Shown here one piece after another: positions 24,789 to 34,040 of a stretch of DNA of 64,000 bases. Position 1 is the first letter of the stretch; the number at the start of each line of letters is the position of its first letter. The notes under the pieces were generated by a model. That model saw only the letters and a list, made by a program, of their open reading frames with translations, was not told where the DNA came from and did no database searches. Source of the DNA: Polyangium jinanense (GTDB lineage Bacteria; Myxococcota; Polyangia; Polyangiales; Polyangiaceae); assembly GCF_028435365.1 (NCBI RefSeq), contig NZ_JAGTJJ010000003.1, forward strand, positions 372,001 to 436,000, in the 5' to 3' direction. A program made the position numbers and the translations under genes.

Positions 24789-26987
24789 TCACGAGGCGGG
24801 CGGGGGTTCGTCGAGATCCTGGTCGCGTTGGGCTTCGACCTCGGCGGCTTCGAGGTGGCGACCCTGGGCGCGGAGGGCGGCGGCGAGCTCGTTCCAGAGT
24901 TCCTTTCGGGCCTCCGGGTGCATCCCAAGGAGAAGACGTGTGTCGTGCACGAACGCGACGAGCGCATCGCGGGACACGAGACCGAGGAATCGTGCGTCGA
25001 GGTCCACCTCGACCGGGAGCGCGAGGAGCTTGCGGAGCAAGACCTCGGCGTCCGCTGCGCGTCCCGAGCGGTTGAGCGCGATGGCGACGAGAGGAATGCG
25101 ATGGCCGCCTTCCCCCCGGATTGACCACGCATAAGGAGTTTCGCGTTTCAAGGAGGCATCTGCGACGGTGAGGGCCTCGCGAGGCTCACCGCGTTCCAGA
25201 CGCAGTCGCATCCGGAATTTGTCGATGTCGAGCAGCAATCGCTCGTACGCCGATCCCCCTCGGCCGGCAATCTCTTTGGCGATGCCCTCCGCCATGGTAT
25301 CGGCCTCGTCGAAGCTCCTTCGCGTGAACGCGCACCATGCGAGCGAGAAACGAAGCTTGGCGCGCTCTTGGTGATCCTTCGTCTTGTCCAGCGTCGCCTT
25401 CAGGATCGCCTCGGCGCGCTCCACGTCGCCCGTACGTCGGAGGAGACCCGCGATGCGCCGCAGATCTTTCGGTCGGGTGCGCGGCTCGTCCACGAGCATG
25501 AGCGCACGCTGGAGCTGCCAGACGTGGCTCGGGTCGACGCCGATCTCGAATCCGATCTCGGCCAGCAGCGAATAAAGCGTGAGCAGGTCCTCGGGCGGCA
25601 TGTCGCCATCGAGCATCGGCTCTGCGTGGATGAGCGCCTGCACGCCCGCCCGACGTAGCGTCGCCGCGGCAGGATGACCTGCTTCCCAGTTCAAGTGCGA
25701 GAGCTCCGTCAGGGCGATTCCCTGCAAGAAATATCCGATTGCGCTTTCCTGTATCTCCAGCGCTCGGCTCGCCCACGTCTGCGCAGCGTCGAAGTCGCCA
25801 TGGTCGTACGCGAGCCGCGAGAGCTCGATCCAGCGCTCCGGCGTACGCTCGCCCTGGCAGAGGAGGAATTCGATCCGGGGCGCGCGGTCGATGAGGAGAG
25901 GAAACCCGCCGTTCCCGTCCAAGATTTCAATACCCTCGACCTTCCGGGCGGGGCGGCGCGAGAGGCTCCACAGCCCGATGCGTTTGCCGAGGTGGCGCTG
26001 GACGTGTGGAGGGATGAAATAACCTTGAATGGGCGCCCGCGCGAGGCCGGCGCTCAGGATTCTCTCGCCGAGACCTGCAGCCGCATCCGTGGAGCGGAGC
26101 ATCGCCGCGAGTAGCTCCTCCTCGGCATATCCCCTGGACAATAGGCCGATCAGGCATCCGATCACGCCCGTCTCCTGTCCGGAGACCGCAGCCAGCCTTC
26201 CTGGGTGTCTCGCGCCTGCGTTTGCAAGGTGCTTCGTCACCATGTCGAGGGGGCCCCAGACATGGTCCGAGATGTTCCAGAAGCGATCCTGGTAGTAATT
26301 GGGGACGAGCAGGATCGCCCGCGTCTTGCGCCGCGCCTCCGCGAGCGCCCACCGGAACCGCGCGGCATGCTCGTATCCCACGGCGTCGCACGCGACCCAC
26401 GCCCGCCCCGCATTCTGGATCTCCGACACGACCTCGGCATAAGCCTTCATCGTATCGATCCACCGGATCGTCCGTCCCGGCAGAGCCTCCCGAAAGACTT
26501 GCTCGAACCGCTCGATGCGCTCTTGCGGGTCTTTCCGGTAAAGCTTGTCCGCGTGTGCAAACAAGATCCCCGGCGCCCGACACCGGAGTGCCTGCCGGAT
26601 GCCAAAAACCGCATGCTCTGCGACGCCGGGCGGGCACTCGTGCCGCTGCGCGATCCAATCGTAAAAGTCGGGCGCCTCCCGAGCCAGCACCTCCGTGACC
26701 TCGCGCCGGCAGAAGAGGACGACCTTCAGCGATTTCCGCGCGAAGACCGGCCGGTTCATGTTGAGCCAAAACGCGTCCTCCGCCTCGGGGACGAGCACCA
26801 CGGCCGAGCCGTCGGGGAGATCCATCAGCCCGCTTGGCTTCGCCAGCACTTCGAGATCGGGGTGATCGACGAGGAGCGCGCGCACGAGACCGCCGAGCCG
26901 CTCGGGCACCGCTTCGTCCACCAGGATGAGGACGCCTCGCGGGCTCAGCCGGAGCCCCAGACGGATCTCTTCGATCCAGTCGCTCAC
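24789..26987 (-). CDS. Large TPR protein, partner of the upstream ATPase
   Basis: 732 aa from the GTG at 26987, chosen because GTGA overlaps the stop of the upstream gene; the frame is open 45 bp further. The N-terminal ~330 residues look alpha/beta: VLILVDEAVPERLGGLVRALL, then FWLNMNRPVFARKSLKVVLFCRREVTEVLAREAPDFYDWI. That second stretch is like a segment of STAND/NLR-type ATPase proteins, although no Walker A is seen here. A further Rossmann-like stretch contains AYAEVVSEIQNAGRAWVACDAVG. Residues ~380-732 are TPR-like helical repeats (RLAYDHGDFDAAQTWASRALEIQ). No toxin or nuclease motif was recognised. It probably works with the ATPase as a two-gene sensor. Function unknown. Confidence 0.75.
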   Translation of the reverse strand: MSDWIEEIRLGLRLSPRGVLILVDEAVPERLGGLVRALLVDHPDLEVLAKPSGLMDLPDGSAVVLVPEAEDAFWLNMNRPVFARKSLKVVLFCRREVTEVLAREAPDFYDWIAQRHECPPGVAEHAVFGIRQALRCRAPGILFAHADKLYRKDPQERIERFEQVFREALPGRTIRWIDTMKAYAEVVSEIQNAGRAWVACDAVGYEHAARFRWALAEARRKTRAILLVPNYYQDRFWNISDHVWGPLDMVTKHLANAGARHPGRLAAVSGQETGVIGCLIGLLSRGYAEEELLAAMLRSTDAAAGLGERILSAGLARAPIQGYFIPPHVQRHLGKRIGLWSLSRRPARKVEGIEILDGNGGFPLLIDRAPRIEFLLCQGERTPERWIELSRLAYDHGDFDAAQTWASRALEIQESAIGYFLQGIALTELSHLNWEAGHPAAATLRRAGVQALIHAEPMLDGDMPPEDLLTLYSLLAEIGFEIGVDPSHVWQLQRALMLVDEPRTRPKDLRRIAGLLRRTGDVERAEAILKATLDKTKDHQERAKLRFSLAWCAFTRRSFDEADTMAEGIAKEIAGRGGSAYERLLLDIDKFRMRLRLERGEPREALTVADASLKRETPYAWSIRGEGGHRIPLVAIALNRSGRAADAEVLLRKLLALPVEVDLDARFLGLVSRDALVAFVHDTRLLLGMHPEARKELWNELAAALRAQGRHLEAAEVEAQRDQDLDEPPPAS

Positions 26988-28315
26988 AATTTGATCATGT
27001 GGCGGAGGAGGAGCGGATGCGGGAAATACCACTCCGAGTCGTTCGGATACGGCAAGAGCGTGCCGTACGTGAGGAGCTCCTGCGCCAGGTTTCCTTCGGG
27101 CAGCCGATGGTCCGGGTCCTTTGCGATTTCCTCCAGCGTCCGAATGTGACCCTTGTTGAGCCCCGTCTCCCGCTGTCGCCGCGCCTCTTCGAGGACACGC
27201 TCCACGAGTTCGTCCGTTGCCTGTGCGAGGTCTTCACGATGGGCGAGCCCGGCGATACGAAAGACGAATTTCACGAACTCCCGCGCTCGACCGCCGGAAT
27301 GGTAGGCGAGCTTGTCGATCTGCTGGGGCGTGAAGAGATCGGGTCCGCCTGGGAGATCGGCCACGCGTCGCGCGAAGAGCTCCCGGAAGAACGCCACGCC
27401 TGGTCCCAGCTCCCTCGGCTTGTCCTTGCGGAGGACCGGCTCATTGACGAGCGACGGGACGTCGTGAAACCCTCGGATCGCCGCCGTCGCCGGGTGGTGC
27501 CGGAGCGCGAACGGCCCGCAGATCACCATGGGGCAGGCGAGCTGCGAGATGAGCACCGAGTCCAGGAAGAGCGCCTTCGCGCGGTTGAAATCGCGGATCC
27601 GGTCGAGCCCGTCGATGATGAAGAGGACACGCGAGCCGCGCTGTTGTACCAGGCCAATCAGCGTGTTGACGCAATCGAGCAGGGCCTGGACGTCGGACTC
27701 CTGATCCGCGAGCGCTTTCTGCGTCCTGCCAAAAGGCGCCGTCCATTTCACGGCCTCGGCGCCGGCCTTGAGGAGCTGGAGCCCCGTGCCTACGGCCGCG
27801 GGCGCGCCGGTGGCGGTGGAAGATGCCAGCACGACCATTGATTTCGCGAGGGAGGCGATGTCGATCTGTGGCGGCGCATCCGCGTTCGTCCTTCCCGCGA
27901 GCGCCGCCCATCGTTTTTCCAGGTCCTTGCGGTGTTCCTCGGGGAGCACGTACGCGAGGCGCTCCTCGGCCGCGCGAAGAAGCGCGACGCCCATGAGGAA
28001 ACACACCTCCCAGGGGCTCACGCGCTCGATCGCCTGCGCGTCGTGCACGACCTCGGAGCAATGGCGCTCGAGGTCGACGAAGACCACGAACTCTTTGCCG
28101 GCCCGCTCCTCCGCGATGCGCTGGAGCTCCGTGGTTTTGCCCGTCCCGATCGTGCCCGTCACGAGGAGCCGCGGGATGCCACGCGGAATGTCCAGCCACT
28201 CGCAGATCGTCCCCGCAGGGCTCCGGCTTCGCGGCGCGCGCCACGCAGGGTTTCGTGGCGAGAGCTCCGGATCGAAACGATCGATCACCGCGAGCCAGGT
28301 TTCACGCCGAGACAT
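26984..28315 (-). CDS. P-loop ATPase (AAA/STAND-like)
   Basis: 443 aa from the ATG at 28315 with GGAGGAG upstream. Walker A is GTIGTGKT (54-61), Walker B is VLFIIDGLDR (~227-236), followed by a sensor-like MVICGPFALRHH stretch. The C-terminal third is helical with FTPQQIDKLAYHSGGRAREFVKFV, then a short winged-helix-like end. No membrane segment. The plan is that of conflict or signalling ATPases such as AAA/Cdc6-like or STAND proteins. Its stop overlaps the next start by GTGA, so both products are made in step. The promoter side holds a perfect 18-bp palindrome (28376-28393). Confidence 0.8.
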   Translation of the reverse strand: MSRRETWLAVIDRFDPELSPRNPAWRAPRSRSPAGTICEWLDIPRGIPRLLVTGTIGTGKTTELQRIAEERAGKEFVVFVDLERHCSEVVHDAQAIERVSPWEVCFLMGVALLRAAEERLAYVLPEEHRKDLEKRWAALAGRTNADAPPQIDIASLAKSMVVLASSTATGAPAAVGTGLQLLKAGAEAVKWTAPFGRTQKALADQESDVQALLDCVNTLIGLVQQRGSRVLFIIDGLDRIRDFNRAKALFLDSVLISQLACPMVICGPFALRHHPATAAIRGFHDVPSLVNEPVLRKDKPRELGPGVAFFRELFARRVADLPGGPDLFTPQQIDKLAYHSGGRAREFVKFVFRIAGLAHREDLAQATDELVERVLEEARRQRETGLNKGHIRTLEEIAKDPDHRLPEGNLAQELLTYGTLLPYPNDSEWYFPHPLLLRHMIKL

Positions 28316-28375
28316 GCGTCGAAGGCTCCTCCGACGCGCACTTCTGCACGAAGGCCCGCCGGACGTCAAGCAAGC

Positions 28376-28393
28376 GGCAGAGCGCGCTCTGCC
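28376..28393. promoter_or_regulatory. Perfect 18-bp palindrome, candidate operator
   Basis: GGCAGAGCGCGCTCTGCC is its own reverse complement. It is in the 140-bp gap between the divergent ATPase operon (start 28315) and the MaoC operon (start 28456). A dimeric regulator could bind here, but the regulator is not identified. Confidence 0.4.
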
Positions 28394-28455
28394 TTCGCAT
28401 CCGCTCCCGACTCGTGCCATGCTCGCGTCCGTCCTCGGCGCCGCGAACTTTCCGA

Positions 28456-29541
28456 ATGATCCACACGATCCGCTACGGTAGGCTCTTCGACGATTTCGTT
28501 CCCGGGGCGATCTACGCCCATCCCTGGGAAGTGACGGTCGACGAGGGCATGCTCGCCTTCTTCGCCGCCTCGTTCCAGGACGCGAACCCGACCTACGCGA
28601 GCCGGCGCGCCGCGCGGGAGCTCGGCCTTCGCGACAGGCCCGTCCACCCGCTCTTGCTCCTGAACCTCGGCCTGTCGTTCAGCGTGCACGACGTGAGCGA
28701 GCAGGCGATCGCCCACCTCGCATACATGGACGTGCGCTTCCCGAACGCGTGTTACCCGGGCGATACCGTGGTCGCCGCGTCGCGGGTCATCGGCACGCGT
28801 CCCGTCTCGACCGGCGACAAGGGCGTGGTGCACGTGCGCACCGAAGTCTCGAACCAGGACGGCGAGGTCGTTTGCTCGTTCGAACGCAAAGTGCTCGTGC
28901 GTGTGGGCAACGTCTCGGGGCGGGCCGCGGCCTTGCCGCAAAGCCCGGTCGACGAGCGCCCCGCCGCGCCCATGCCCCGCGCGCCGGCCTCGCTCCTCGG
29001 GGACCTCTCGCCCCCGCGCCGCGCCGCGTTTCCCACGTTCTGGGACGATTTCGAGGTCGGCGACGTCTACGCGCACGAGGCCGGGCGCACCGTGAGCGAG
29101 GCCGAGCACATGCAGCTCACGACGCTCTTCCGGAACTCGCATCCGATGCACGTCGACGAACGGTATTGCCAGAAGAGCTCGTTCGCGAAGACGCGTGTCG
29201 TCTTCGGCGGCCTCGTGCTCGCCTGGGTGCTCTCGCTGTCGAGCCGCGACACCGCGGGCAACGCCGTCTGGGACCTCGGGCTCGACGACGGCGCGCATCC
29301 GAGCGGCGTGCTCGCCGGCGACACGCTTTATGCCGCGTCGTCGGTCGTCGCCAAGGAAGAGCGCGGCAAAGATGCTGGGATCGTGGTCCTGCGTGTGATC
29401 GGGCTCAAGAACACGCCGGCGCGGGTCCTGCTCGAAAGGGGGGCGGACCTGTTCACGCCCGAGCTCGGCAAGACGGCCGGCCGTGTGCCCGAGAAGGCCG
29501 TCGAGATCACCCGCACGCTCCTCGTGCGGCGTCGCACGTGA
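28456..29541 (+). CDS. Tandem MaoC (double hot-dog) enoyl/mesaconyl-CoA hydratase-like protein
   Basis: 361 aa from the ATG at 28456. Two hot-dog MaoC domains lie at ~5-150 (DFVPGAIYAHPWEVTVDEGMLAFFAASFQDANP) and ~185-350 (DFEVGDVYAHEAGRTVSEAEHMQLTTLFRNSHPMHVD). The NSHPMHVDE segment and the late AGDTLYAASSVV resemble mesaconyl-CoA hydratases of the ethylmalonyl-CoA and related pathways. The downstream methylmalonyl-CoA epimerase supports a role in C4/C5 acyl-CoA metabolism. Exact substrate is inferred. No signal peptide. The N-terminal start has little Shine-Dalgarno support. Confidence 0.8.
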   Translation: MIHTIRYGRLFDDFVPGAIYAHPWEVTVDEGMLAFFAASFQDANPTYASRRAARELGLRDRPVHPLLLLNLGLSFSVHDVSEQAIAHLAYMDVRFPNACYPGDTVVAASRVIGTRPVSTGDKGVVHVRTEVSNQDGEVVCSFERKVLVRVGNVSGRAAALPQSPVDERPAAPMPRAPASLLGDLSPPRRAAFPTFWDDFEVGDVYAHEAGRTVSEAEHMQLTTLFRNSHPMHVDERYCQKSSFAKTRVVFGGLVLAWVLSLSSRDTAGNAVWDLGLDDGAHPSGVLAGDTLYAASSVVAKEERGKDAGIVVLRVIGLKNTPARVLLERGADLFTPELGKTAGRVPEKAVEITRTLLVRRRT

Positions 29542-29573
29542 ATTGCATTCATCCCACCGGTCCGGAGAGCAAC

Positions 29574-29990
29574 ATGATCAAGATCAAGCGCATCGATCAC
29601 GTCGCCATCGCCGTCGACAACATTGATCACGCGCTCGTGAAGTGGCAACAGGCGCTCGGCCTCGAGCCCGGCGTGCGGGAGCTCGTCTCCTCGCAGAAGA
29701 CCGAAGTCGTGCTCCTGCCCGTGGGCGAAAGCAACGTCGAGCTGATCGAGCCCAAGGGCAACGAGGGGCTGCAGAAGTTCCTCGAGAAAAAAGGCCCCGG
29801 CCTGCACCACATCGCCGTGGAGGTCGAAGGCATCGAAGCTGCGCTCGCGCTCCTGAAATCGCTCCACGTCCCGCTCATCGACGAGACCCCGCGTGTCGGC
29901 GCGCGGGGCCACAAGGTGGCGTTCCTGCACCCGCGCGCGACGGGCGGCGTGCTCGTCGAGCTCGTCGAGCCCGAACCGTCGCATGGATGA
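29574..29990 (+). CDS. mce: Methylmalonyl-CoA epimerase
   Basis: 138 aa, the family length, with one vicinal-oxygen-chelate fold made of two repeats. Metal ligands are visible: the His of RIDHVAIAVDN, the His of LHHIAVEV and the Glu near the end (VLVELVEPE). It interconverts (S)- and (R)-methylmalonyl-CoA in propionate and branched-chain amino-acid breakdown. GGAGAG precedes the ATG and the gap to the MaoC gene is 32 bp, so they are probably one transcript. The methylmalonyl-CoA mutase is not in the window. Confidence 0.92.
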   Translation: MIKIKRIDHVAIAVDNIDHALVKWQQALGLEPGVRELVSSQKTEVVLLPVGESNVELIEPKGNEGLQKFLEKKGPGLHHIAVEVEGIEAALALLKSLHVPLIDETPRVGARGHKVAFLHPRATGGVLVELVEPEPSHG

Positions 29991-29997
29991 GCGAACG

Positions 29998-30312
29998 ATG
30001 ACGATCACGCCGATCCAGCTCAAGGATGCGCTCCGCGGCGAGGGCGAGCGCGAGGTCCGCACCGTCCTTTCCGACGAGCGCCGCAAGCTCGTGCTCATCG
30101 CGCTGCGCGAGGGCGCGGTGCTCGCGGCGCACCACGCGATCCACCCGATCACCATCCATTGCCTCGAAGGCCAGGGCGAGCTCCGCGTGGGCGAGGAGGT
30201 CGTCCCGATGTCGCCGGGCGTCGTCGTGCCGCTCGACGCCCACGTCGTGCACGAGGTCGAGGGCAAACCCGCGCTCGTGCTGCTCGTGACGATGTTCCGC
30301 GACAAGAAGTGA
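29998..30312 (+). CDS. Small cupin-domain protein
   Basis: 104 aa. One cupin barrel with motif 1 (GAVLAAHHAIHPITIHCLEGQGELRVG) and motif 2 (PGVVVPLDAHVVHEVEG), so His residues for a metal are present. The ATG at 29998 is used; an in-frame ATG at 29983 would overlap the epimerase stop. The substrate is unknown. It is the last gene of the MaoC/epimerase run and is followed by a hairpin. Confidence 0.8.
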   Translation: MTITPIQLKDALRGEGEREVRTVLSDERRKLVLIALREGAVLAAHHAIHPITIHCLEGQGELRVGEEVVPMSPGVVVPLDAHVVHEVEGKPALVLLVTMFRDKK

Positions 30313-30319
30313 CAGGCGC

Positions 30320-30354
30320 GGTTCGTCGGGCCGATCGCATTGCCCGGACGAACC
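30320..30354. terminator. Hairpin between convergent genes
   Basis: GGTTCGTCGGGC (30320-30331) pairs with GCCCGGACGAACC (30342-30354) with one bulge. It follows the cupin gene (+) and precedes the end of the minus-strand gene at 30384, so it can serve both. Confidence 0.65.
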
Positions 30355-30383
30355 ACGTTTGTCCCTTGCTACGATTGTCTCTG

Positions 30384-30809
30384 CTACTCGCGCCCCTCGG
30401 CGGCAGACACGGCGGCGACGACCTCGGAAAAATCCCACTTGTCGGTCGCCGCGTCCGCGCTGCTCGGCGGCGGCGGGAACACGCTCTTTCGGGTGACGGC
30501 GGCGATGAGCTGCCCGAGCGTGACCTCGGCCTCGCGCGGGCTGCCCGCGACCCCGAGCTTCGCGCCCACGTCCTTCGCCACCATGTCGAATGCCTCGGGG
30601 TCGAAGTCGTAGAGCTCGGCGTCCACGAGCAGCACGAGCGGCCGATACTTCGCCGAGTCGCTGCGCAGATCGAGCAGGTTCGACTCCCGGAGGGCCACGC
30701 CGGAGGGCCCGAGCACCACGCCCGCCCGCGAAAAGGTGTCGGGGGGCAGGCCCACGGCGAGGACCAGCGGGGCATGGAAGCTCACGGGGGTCGGGCGATC
30801 GAGGGCCAT
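30384..30809 (-). CDS. Hypothetical protein, 141 aa
   Basis: The ATG at 30809 (GGGGAGCC before it) gives MALDRPTPVSFHAPLVLAVG. The protein has an alternating strand/helix pattern (LVLLVDAELYDFDPEAFDMVAKDVGAKLG) and a C-terminal helical region after KSVFPPPPSS. No signal peptide, membrane segment or catalytic motif. The frame is open far upstream across other genes, but only this end has its own start site. Not recognised. Confidence 0.55.
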   Translation of the reverse strand: MALDRPTPVSFHAPLVLAVGLPPDTFSRAGVVLGPSGVALRESNLLDLRSDSAKYRPLVLLVDAELYDFDPEAFDMVAKDVGAKLGVAGSPREAEVTLGQLIAAVTRKSVFPPPPSSADAATDKWDFSEVVAAVSAAEGRE

Positions 30810-30879
30810 GGCTCCCCGCAATAGCAGAATCCGATCGGCTTTGGAACGCGGCCGCTCGTTCCCGTCCACCCATGAGCTC

Positions 30880-30908
30880 TTGACGCTCGGGGCCACCTCG
30901 GCGAATTG
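30880..30908 (+). promoter_or_regulatory. Sigma-70-type promoter of the quinone reductase gene
   Basis: TTGACG (30880-30885), 17 bp, GAATTG (30903-30908). The -10 ends 6 nt before the ATG at 30915, which would put transcription start at or next to the start codon (leaderless). Confidence 0.4.
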
Positions 30909-30914
30909 CGCTGT

Positions 30915-31883
30915 ATGCGCGCCATCGCCGTTTCCACGCCGGGCGGTCGGGAGGCTCTCTCCCTCGCCGAGTTCGACACTCCCACACCGGGCCCCGGTCA
31001 GGCCCTCGTTCGCGTCGAAGCCGCGGGCGTGAACTACATCGACGTCTATCAGCGCACCGGTCTCTACAAGATGGCCCTGCCTGGGCGCCTCGGCCTCGAA
31101 GGCGCCGGCGTGGTCGAGGCGGTGGGCCCCGAGGTCACGTCGATCGCGCCCGGCCAGCGCGTCGCCTGGGCCTCCGTGCCCGGCTCGTACGCGAGCCACG
31201 TGATCGCGTCCGTCGACAAGCTCGTCGTCGTGCCCGAGGGCGTCGATACGAAGACGGCCGCGGCCGTGATGCTGCAAGGCATGACCGCGCATTACCTCGC
31301 CACCTCGACGTACCCGCTCGGCCCGGGCGATACGTGCATCGTGCACGCGGCCGCGGGCGGCGTGGGCCTGCTTCTGTGCCAGCTCGCCGATCACGCGGGC
31401 GCATTCGTGTTCGGCACGGTCTCGACGGCCGAGAAGGCGGCCCTCGCGCGCGCGGCGGGCGCCGACGAGGTGATCCTTTACCGCGAGGTCGATTTCGCCG
31501 CCGAGGCCCGGCGCCACACGGACGGCGCGGGCGTCGATGTCGTGTACGACTCCGTCGGGAAAGACACCTTCGATCGCAGCCTCGGGGCCCTCAAGCGCCG
31601 CGGCATGCTCGTGCTGTACGGTCAATCGAGCGGCCCCGTCGCGCCCTTGGATCCGCAGCGCCTCTCGGCGGCGGGCTCGGTCTTCCTGACGCGACCGGGC
31701 CTCGCCGACTACACGGCCACGCGCGAGGAACTCGCCGCCCGCGCCGCGCAGCTCTTCGCGCGGATCGCCGAGGGCGCGCTTTCCGTCCGCATCCACGCCG
31801 AGCTCCCGCTCGCGGACGCCGCCGAGGCCCACCGCCGCCTCGAAGGCCGGGAGACGACGGGCAAGCTCCTCCTGATCCCGTAG
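30915..31883 (+). CDS. qor: NADPH:quinone oxidoreductase, zinc-independent MDR family
   Basis: 322 aa from the ATG at 30915 (a nearby in-frame ATG gives three more residues). N-terminal GroES-like domain with AAGVNYIDVYQRTGLYK and LGLEGAGVVEAVG. Rossmann domain with VHAAAGGVGLLLCQLA (the AxxGxxG NADPH motif) and VVYDSVGKDTFDRSL. No structural or catalytic zinc cysteines, so it belongs with quinone reductases. It reduces quinones or enones with NADPH in the cytosol. No obvious functional link to neighbours. Confidence 0.9.
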   Translation: MRAIAVSTPGGREALSLAEFDTPTPGPGQALVRVEAAGVNYIDVYQRTGLYKMALPGRLGLEGAGVVEAVGPEVTSIAPGQRVAWASVPGSYASHVIASVDKLVVVPEGVDTKTAAAVMLQGMTAHYLATSTYPLGPGDTCIVHAAAGGVGLLLCQLADHAGAFVFGTVSTAEKAALARAAGADEVILYREVDFAAEARRHTDGAGVDVVYDSVGKDTFDRSLGALKRRGMLVLYGQSSGPVAPLDPQRLSAAGSVFLTRPGLADYTATREELAARAAQLFARIAEGALSVRIHAELPLADAAEAHRRLEGRETTGKLLLIP

Positions 31884-31928
31884 CGCCTCGCCGCACCCAT
31901 TCTCCGGCTGTCGTGGTAAAGCGGGAGC

Positions 31929-33608
31929 ATGTCGACCCGCCAATCTGGTCCCCGTCCCGTCCGCGCGCCCCGCGGTTCCACCCTTTCTTGCAAGGGCTGG
32001 GTGCAGGAGGCCGCGCTGCGCATGCTCCACAACAACCTCGACGCCGAGGTCGCCGAGCGGCCGGACGATCTCGTCGTCTACGGCGGCACGGGCAAGGCCG
32101 CGCGTTCGTGGGAGGCGTTCGACGTCATCGTCCGCGAGCTCCAGGATCTCGCGGACGATGAAACCTTGCTCGTGCAGTCGGGCAAGGCCGTGGGCCGGTT
32201 CCGCACGCACCCGGACGCGCCGCGCGTGCTCATCGCGAACAGTAACCTCGTCGGTCGCTGGGCGAACTGGGACGAGTTCCGCAAGCTCGAGCAGCTCGGC
32301 CTCACGATGTACGGCCAGATGACGGCGGGCTCGTGGATCTACATCGGCACGCAGGGCATTTTGCAGGGCACGTACGAGACGTTCGTCGCGGCACGCAAGG
32401 CGCACGAGGCGCGTTCGGGCCGCCCGGGCGGGCGCTGGGTGCTCACGGCGGGGCTCGGCGGCATGGGCGGCGCGCAGCCGCTCGCCGCGACGATGGCCGG
32501 CATGTCCTGCCTCGCGGTCGAGATCGATCCGCACCGCATCGAGCGCCGCCTGGAGACGCGTTACGTCGATCAGCGCATCGACGACCTCGGAAAGGCGCTC
32601 GCCGCGATCGAGGCGGCCGTCGAGAAGAACCAGCCCACCTCGATCGCGATCTGCGGGAACGCGGCCGACATCTTCCCCGAGCTCGTGCGGCGTGGCGTGG
32701 TGCCGGACCTCGTCACCGAGCAGACGGCCGCGCACGATCCGCTCATCGGTTACATCCCCGAGGGCCTCTCGCTCGCGGAGGCGGCCGCGCTCCGGGCCTC
32801 GAACCCGAAGGAGTACGTGACGCGGGCGAAGCGCTCCATGCGGCTCGAAGTCGAGGCCATGCTGGAAATGGCGCAATGCGGTTCGGAGGTCTTCGACTAC
32901 GGCAACAACATCCGGACGTGTGCGCAGGAGGCCGGTTGCGAGCGCGCCTTTGACATCCCGGGCTTCGTGCCGGCGTACATCCGCGAGCTCTTTTGCCAGG
33001 GCAAGGGCCCGTTCCGCTGGGTCGCGCTCTCGGGCGATCCGGAGGACATCCTCGCCACGGACCGCGCGGTGCTCGAAGCCGTGCCGAACGACCCGGACCT
33101 CGCGCGGTGGATCAAGCTCGCCGGGGAGCGCGTGAAGTTCCAGGGGTTGCCCGCGCGCATCTGCTGGCTCGGGTATGGCGATCGCGCGAAGGTCGGCCTC
33201 GTGTTCAACGAGCTGGTTCGTCAGGGCAAAGTGAAAGCGCCGATCGTGATCGGCCGTGACCACCTCGATTGCGGGTCGGTGGCGAGCCCGTTCCGCGAGA
33301 CGGAGGCCATGAAGGACGGCTCGGACGCGATTGCGGACTGGGCGATTTTGAACGCGCTCGCGAACACGGCGGGCGGCGCGTCCTGGGTGAGCTTCCATCA
33401 CGGCGGCGGCGTGGGCATCGGCAATTCGTTGCACGCGGGGATGGTCATCGTCGCGGATGGAACGGACGCGGCGGCGCGGCGGCTCGAACGGGTCTTGACG
33501 ATCGATCCGGGCATGGGCGTGATTCGCCACGCGGATGCGGGATACGAGACGGCTGTGCACGTCGCCGAGGAAAAGGGCGTCCGGGTGCCGCACCGGATGA
33601 AAGGCTAG
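31929..33608 (+). CDS. hutU: Urocanate hydratase
   Basis: 559 aa, the full family length. Characteristic NAD-binding and active-site stretches are present: [68 protein letters not shown], the catalytic Cys in [15 protein letters not shown], and [19 protein letters not shown]. It converts urocanate to imidazolone propionate in histidine breakdown. GGGAGC precedes the ATG. Histidase and the other hut genes are not in the window, so the pathway is scattered or incomplete here. Confidence 0.97.
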   Translation: MSTRQSGPRPVRAPRGSTLSCKGWVQEAALRMLHNNLDAEVAERPDDLVVYGGTGKAARSWEAFDVIVRELQDLADDETLLVQSGKAVGRFRTHPDAPRVLIANSNLVGRWANWDEFRKLEQLGLTMYGQMTAGSWIYIGTQGILQGTYETFVAARKAHEARSGRPGGRWVLTAGLGGMGGAQPLAATMAGMSCLAVEIDPHRIERRLETRYVDQRIDDLGKALAAIEAAVEKNQPTSIAICGNAADIFPELVRRGVVPDLVTEQTAAHDPLIGYIPEGLSLAEAAALRASNPKEYVTRAKRSMRLEVEAMLEMAQCGSEVFDYGNNIRTCAQEAGCERAFDIPGFVPAYIRELFCQGKGPFRWVALSGDPEDILATDRAVLEAVPNDPDLARWIKLAGERVKFQGLPARICWLGYGDRAKVGLVFNELVRQGKVKAPIVIGRDHLDCGSVASPFRETEAMKDGSDAIADWAILNALANTAGGASWVSFHHGGGVGIGNSLHAGMVIVADGTDAAARRLERVLTIDPGMGVIRHADAGYETAVHVAEEKGVRVPHRMKG

Positions 33609-33614
33609 GTCGTC

Positions 33615-34040
33615 GTGAGGGTGGGGGGGCATGACATCGACGTAGAAACGCCGGATCTCCTGATCCTTCGCATCCGCCGTGAGATCTTCCCCGCGGATGC
33701 GGAGGCCTTCGGCGCGGCCATGAAGGCGCAGACCCGGGGCGGGACCGCCTTCATTCTCAGCCTCATCGAGGGCGAGATCGCGATGAGCGCGACGAGCCGG
33801 AAGGCGTTCATCGAGGCGATGCGCGGCATCCCTCGCCTCGTCAACGCCGTGGTTGGCGCGAGTTTCGGCTCCCGCGTGCTCGCGCAGCTCGTCGCGACCG
33901 CTGCGCGCGTGCTCGCGCGGACCGGGTTCGACCTTGCATTTTTCGACGACGAGCCGAGCGCCCGGGCGTGGCTGCGCGCCCAGGGGTGCGTCGCGTGCGG
34001 GGCGCCATCCGGACCTGACAGATCCTCCGGTTTGTCGTAA
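33615..34040 (+). CDS. STAS/SpoIIAA-like domain protein
   Basis: 141 aa from the GTG at 33615, 6 bp after hutU. The core LILRIRREIFPADAEAFGAAMKAQ, AFILSLIEGEIAMSATSRKAFIEAMRG and FDLAFFDDEPSARAWL follows the strand-helix pattern of SpoIIAA-like STAS proteins common in myxobacteria. No clear phosphorylatable Ser motif was identified. Function unknown; a binding or regulatory role is inferred. The stop codon TAA lies inside the -10 box of the next promoter. Confidence 0.6.
   Translation: MRVGGHDIDVETPDLLILRIRREIFPADAEAFGAAMKAQTRGGTAFILSLIEGEIAMSATSRKAFIEAMRGIPRLVNAVVGASFGSRVLAQLVATAARVLARTGFDLAFFDDEPSARAWLRAQGCVACGAPSGPDRSSGLS

Noticed and set aside
24409..25128. Minus-strand open frame across the palindrome array
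   Set aside because: It is Pro/Arg-rich, shifts phase relative to the repeats and overlaps the better-supported TPR gene; treated as chance in GC-rich DNA.
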